Source: Thalassocella blandensis (GTDB lineage: Bacteria; Pseudomonadota; Gammaproteobacteria; Pseudomonadales; Cellvibrionaceae). Taken from it: a stretch of 64,000 bases of DNA. How positions within the stretch are numbered: position 1 is the first letter of the stretch; each line of letters starts with the position of its first letter. The stretch is from NCBI GenBank assembly GCA_902141825.1, contig CABFPG010000005.1:310001-374000 (forward strand), read 5' to 3'. A program made the translations under genes and the position numbers. This document shows, piece by piece, positions 62,847 through 64,000 of the stretch. The notes below the pieces were generated by a model, which saw only the letters and a list, made by a program, of their open reading frames with translations, did no database searches and was not told the origin of the DNA.

Positions 62847-63498
62847 TGTCTTATACAGGAGGATTTTGGAAGTGGATGCAGGTTGATTTATGCTGGTTGT
62901 TAAACGAAAATGCTTGATACAAGTAGTTCCTTATCAATGCCGTTAAATTCTTCGGTTTTCCACACCCATTCCTTTTCCCTTCGAAGCGCTTAGAAGTAAA
63001 TGCTATTGTGCATGTGATTCCATATCATTCTTTTAGCGCATAACCCCTTTTATCGTTCGTTGAACCCTTCTGACCGAAAGTCAGTTGTAGTAATTGCTGT
63101 GTGCGCGAAAATAAGATAGCAAGTTTTTTTCAATACTGGTTTTTTTGGCCGTGTCAGGTTGGGGTTTACGGTAGCTATGCTAATTATTTTTATTAAGCCA
63201 GTTATTAAAACAACCTATACCAATTGTGCTCACAACTAGGGTGAACACCACATTGCGAACAAACGGCTCTGACAACACCGTTAATAAATAACAATAAAAG
63301 TACACCTTTTCAGAGATTCAGAAAATTAGAAAAAATTCATTAGATAAAGTTCTTTCTGCGTTTAATACTTTGTAATCCTTAGAAGTTCACCAGAGTTTGA
63401 GCTTCGCAGCTGAAGATTTTCGAGTATCTATTGGTTATAAATGATGTCGACTGAATGGCAATGGTACACAACAGCTATTGTTACCGCGTTGTTAGTTG

Positions 63499-63617
63499 CT
63501 TCCGAGTGACTGTTACCTTCGAGTGGCAGTTGCCTCTGAATGGCTGGTATCTCTGAATGACTGGTACCTCTGAATGACTGGTACCTCTGAATGATTGGTG
63601 CCTCCGATTTATTGTTA
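63499..63617 (+). repeat. 17-nt tandem repeat, 7 copies
   Basis: Seven gapless 17-nt units: CTTCCGAGTGACTGTTA, CCTTCGAGTGGCAGTTG, CCTCTGAATGGCTGGTA, TCTCTGAATGACTGGTA, CCTCTGAATGACTGGTA, CCTCTGAATGATTGGTG, CCTCCGATTTATTGTTA. The central units are nearly identical and the ends diverge, a pattern of growth from the middle. Every unit has exactly 17 bases, which is not a codon multiple, so it is non-coding. Confidence 0.9.
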
Positions 63618-63744
63618 GCTTAGTATAATTTTCGAGAAAAAATTTACATAAACGGGTTAACACTTTGCGAGTTTTCGGTATCTGGAAACAAGTTATATTT
63701 ATCACAATTATGCAATCACTTTAAATGGTATTTGGAAGGTAGTT

Positions 63745-64000
63745 ATGAGACAGCGTGCTGATAAATGTTTGACTTTATGTTGTGTGGAGCGCAGCGTAAT
63801 CGGGCTTTTCCTGTTCAGTGTTTTTGTTGTTAGTCATGTTGTGTACGCTTCTGAAAAACATGAGAGTGTTCACTCTCATGAGTCAACGATAACAAGGTAT
63901 TCTATTCAAGATAGTTTCCCCGCTCATCATAATTTTCTACTCCAGAATTTTTTAAAAGAACAGATTTACGCCGTATATGCTCTGCAAGGAAACACATTCT
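63745..64000 (+). CDS. Secreted protein, truncated by the window end
   Basis: An ATG with an excellent ribosome-binding site (GGAAGG, 63734-63739) opens a frame that stays open to the window edge, 85 codons. It starts with a basic stretch, then a hydrophobic segment (G-L-F-L-F-S-V-F-V-V-S) and a possible cleavage site after V-Y-A-S, i.e. a signal peptide. The mature part begins with a His/Ser/Glu-rich segment (E-K-H-E-S-V-H-S-H-E-S) and then I-Q-D-S-F-P-A-H-H-N-F. Too little is present to name a family; a periplasmic sensor or surface protein is possible. Confidence 0.7.
   Translation, partial: MRQRADKCLTLCCVERSVIGLFLFSVFVVSHVVYASEKHESVHSHESTITRYSIQDSFPAHHNFLLQNFLKEQIYAVYALQGNTF

Larger units (their letters stand above)
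62750..63744. other. 1-kb intergenic region with 17-nt repeat array
   Basis: No gene supported. A hairpin follows the large membrane gene (GTCACCTG, 62813-62820, with CAGGTGAC, 62839-62846, and a nested GGAA/TTCC), and a tandem array lies at 63499-63617. The last 120 bp must hold the promoter of the truncated gene at 63745. Confidence 0.5.

Noticed and set aside
63499-63617. CRISPR-like direct repeats
   Set aside because: Units are 17 nt and directly adjacent with no spacers, and no cas genes are nearby.

Overview
The window is a chromosomal segment of a gammaproteobacterium, most likely a polysaccharide-degrading marine or soil member of the Cellvibrionaceae (Cellvibrio/Saccharophagus/Teredinibacter type). 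That is inferred from the long poly-serine linker in a secreted multidomain glycoside hydrolase, a hisBHAF block of the Pseudomonas type, the gpmI-envC-ctpA-yibQ and rhodanese-grxC-secB gene orders, and moderate GC content. I saw no phage, integrase, transposase, CRISPR array, rRNA or convincing tRNA.

Layout. 0.3-8.8 kb: central metabolism (pckA, gnd), a DegV lipid-binding protein, a glutathione S-transferase, a secreted polysaccharide deacetylase and a membrane-anchored AraC-type regulator. 10.7-16.4 kb: a GH5 lipoprotein with Ser linker, Fn3 and CBM6, followed by a secreted GH3 beta-glucosidase; together they probably degrade beta-glucans, possibly beta-1,3-glucan. 17.7-24.9 kb: a surface/envelope block with an internally duplicated methyltransferase-like protein, a bactofilin, a hexapeptide acyltransferase, two methyltransferases, an alpha/alpha-toroid protein and a GT4 glycosyltransferase. 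25.3-28.2 kb: hisB-hisH-hisA-hisF. 28.5-34.3 kb: a DUF6316-like protein, then yibQ, ctpA, envC and gpmI on the minus strand. 34.6-38.2 kb: a small helical protein, a response regulator with a degenerate GGDEF domain, secB, grxC and a rhodanese-like protein. 39.2-42.0 kb: a Cache-PAS-GGDEF-EAL protein. 42.9-47.2 kb: an RND efflux adaptor and pump. 47.2-49.7 kb: cmoM and rimO, both translation-related. 49.8-58.1 kb: two small outer-membrane barrels flanking a giant hybrid histidine kinase and a periplasmic solute-binding protein. 58.5-62.7 kb: a 1411-residue duplicated membrane protein of unknown function. At 63.7 kb a secreted protein runs off the window.

Two things stand out. First, at least thirteen intergenic sites carry short degenerate tandem repeats with unit lengths of 7 to 18 nt (mostly 11-17), each with a different unit, several abutting ribosome-binding sites or filling gaps between genes. 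They contain no spacers and are not CRISPR. Second, two uncharacterised proteins are built by internal duplication: the methyltransferase-like protein beside the bactofilin (exact 215-residue offset) and the 1411-residue membrane protein, which also carries a TonB-receptor-like V-D-E-I-V-V-T-G-A motif between its membrane bundles. Two intrinsic terminators with no upstream gene (near 3.97 and 10.47 kb) suggest small RNAs.
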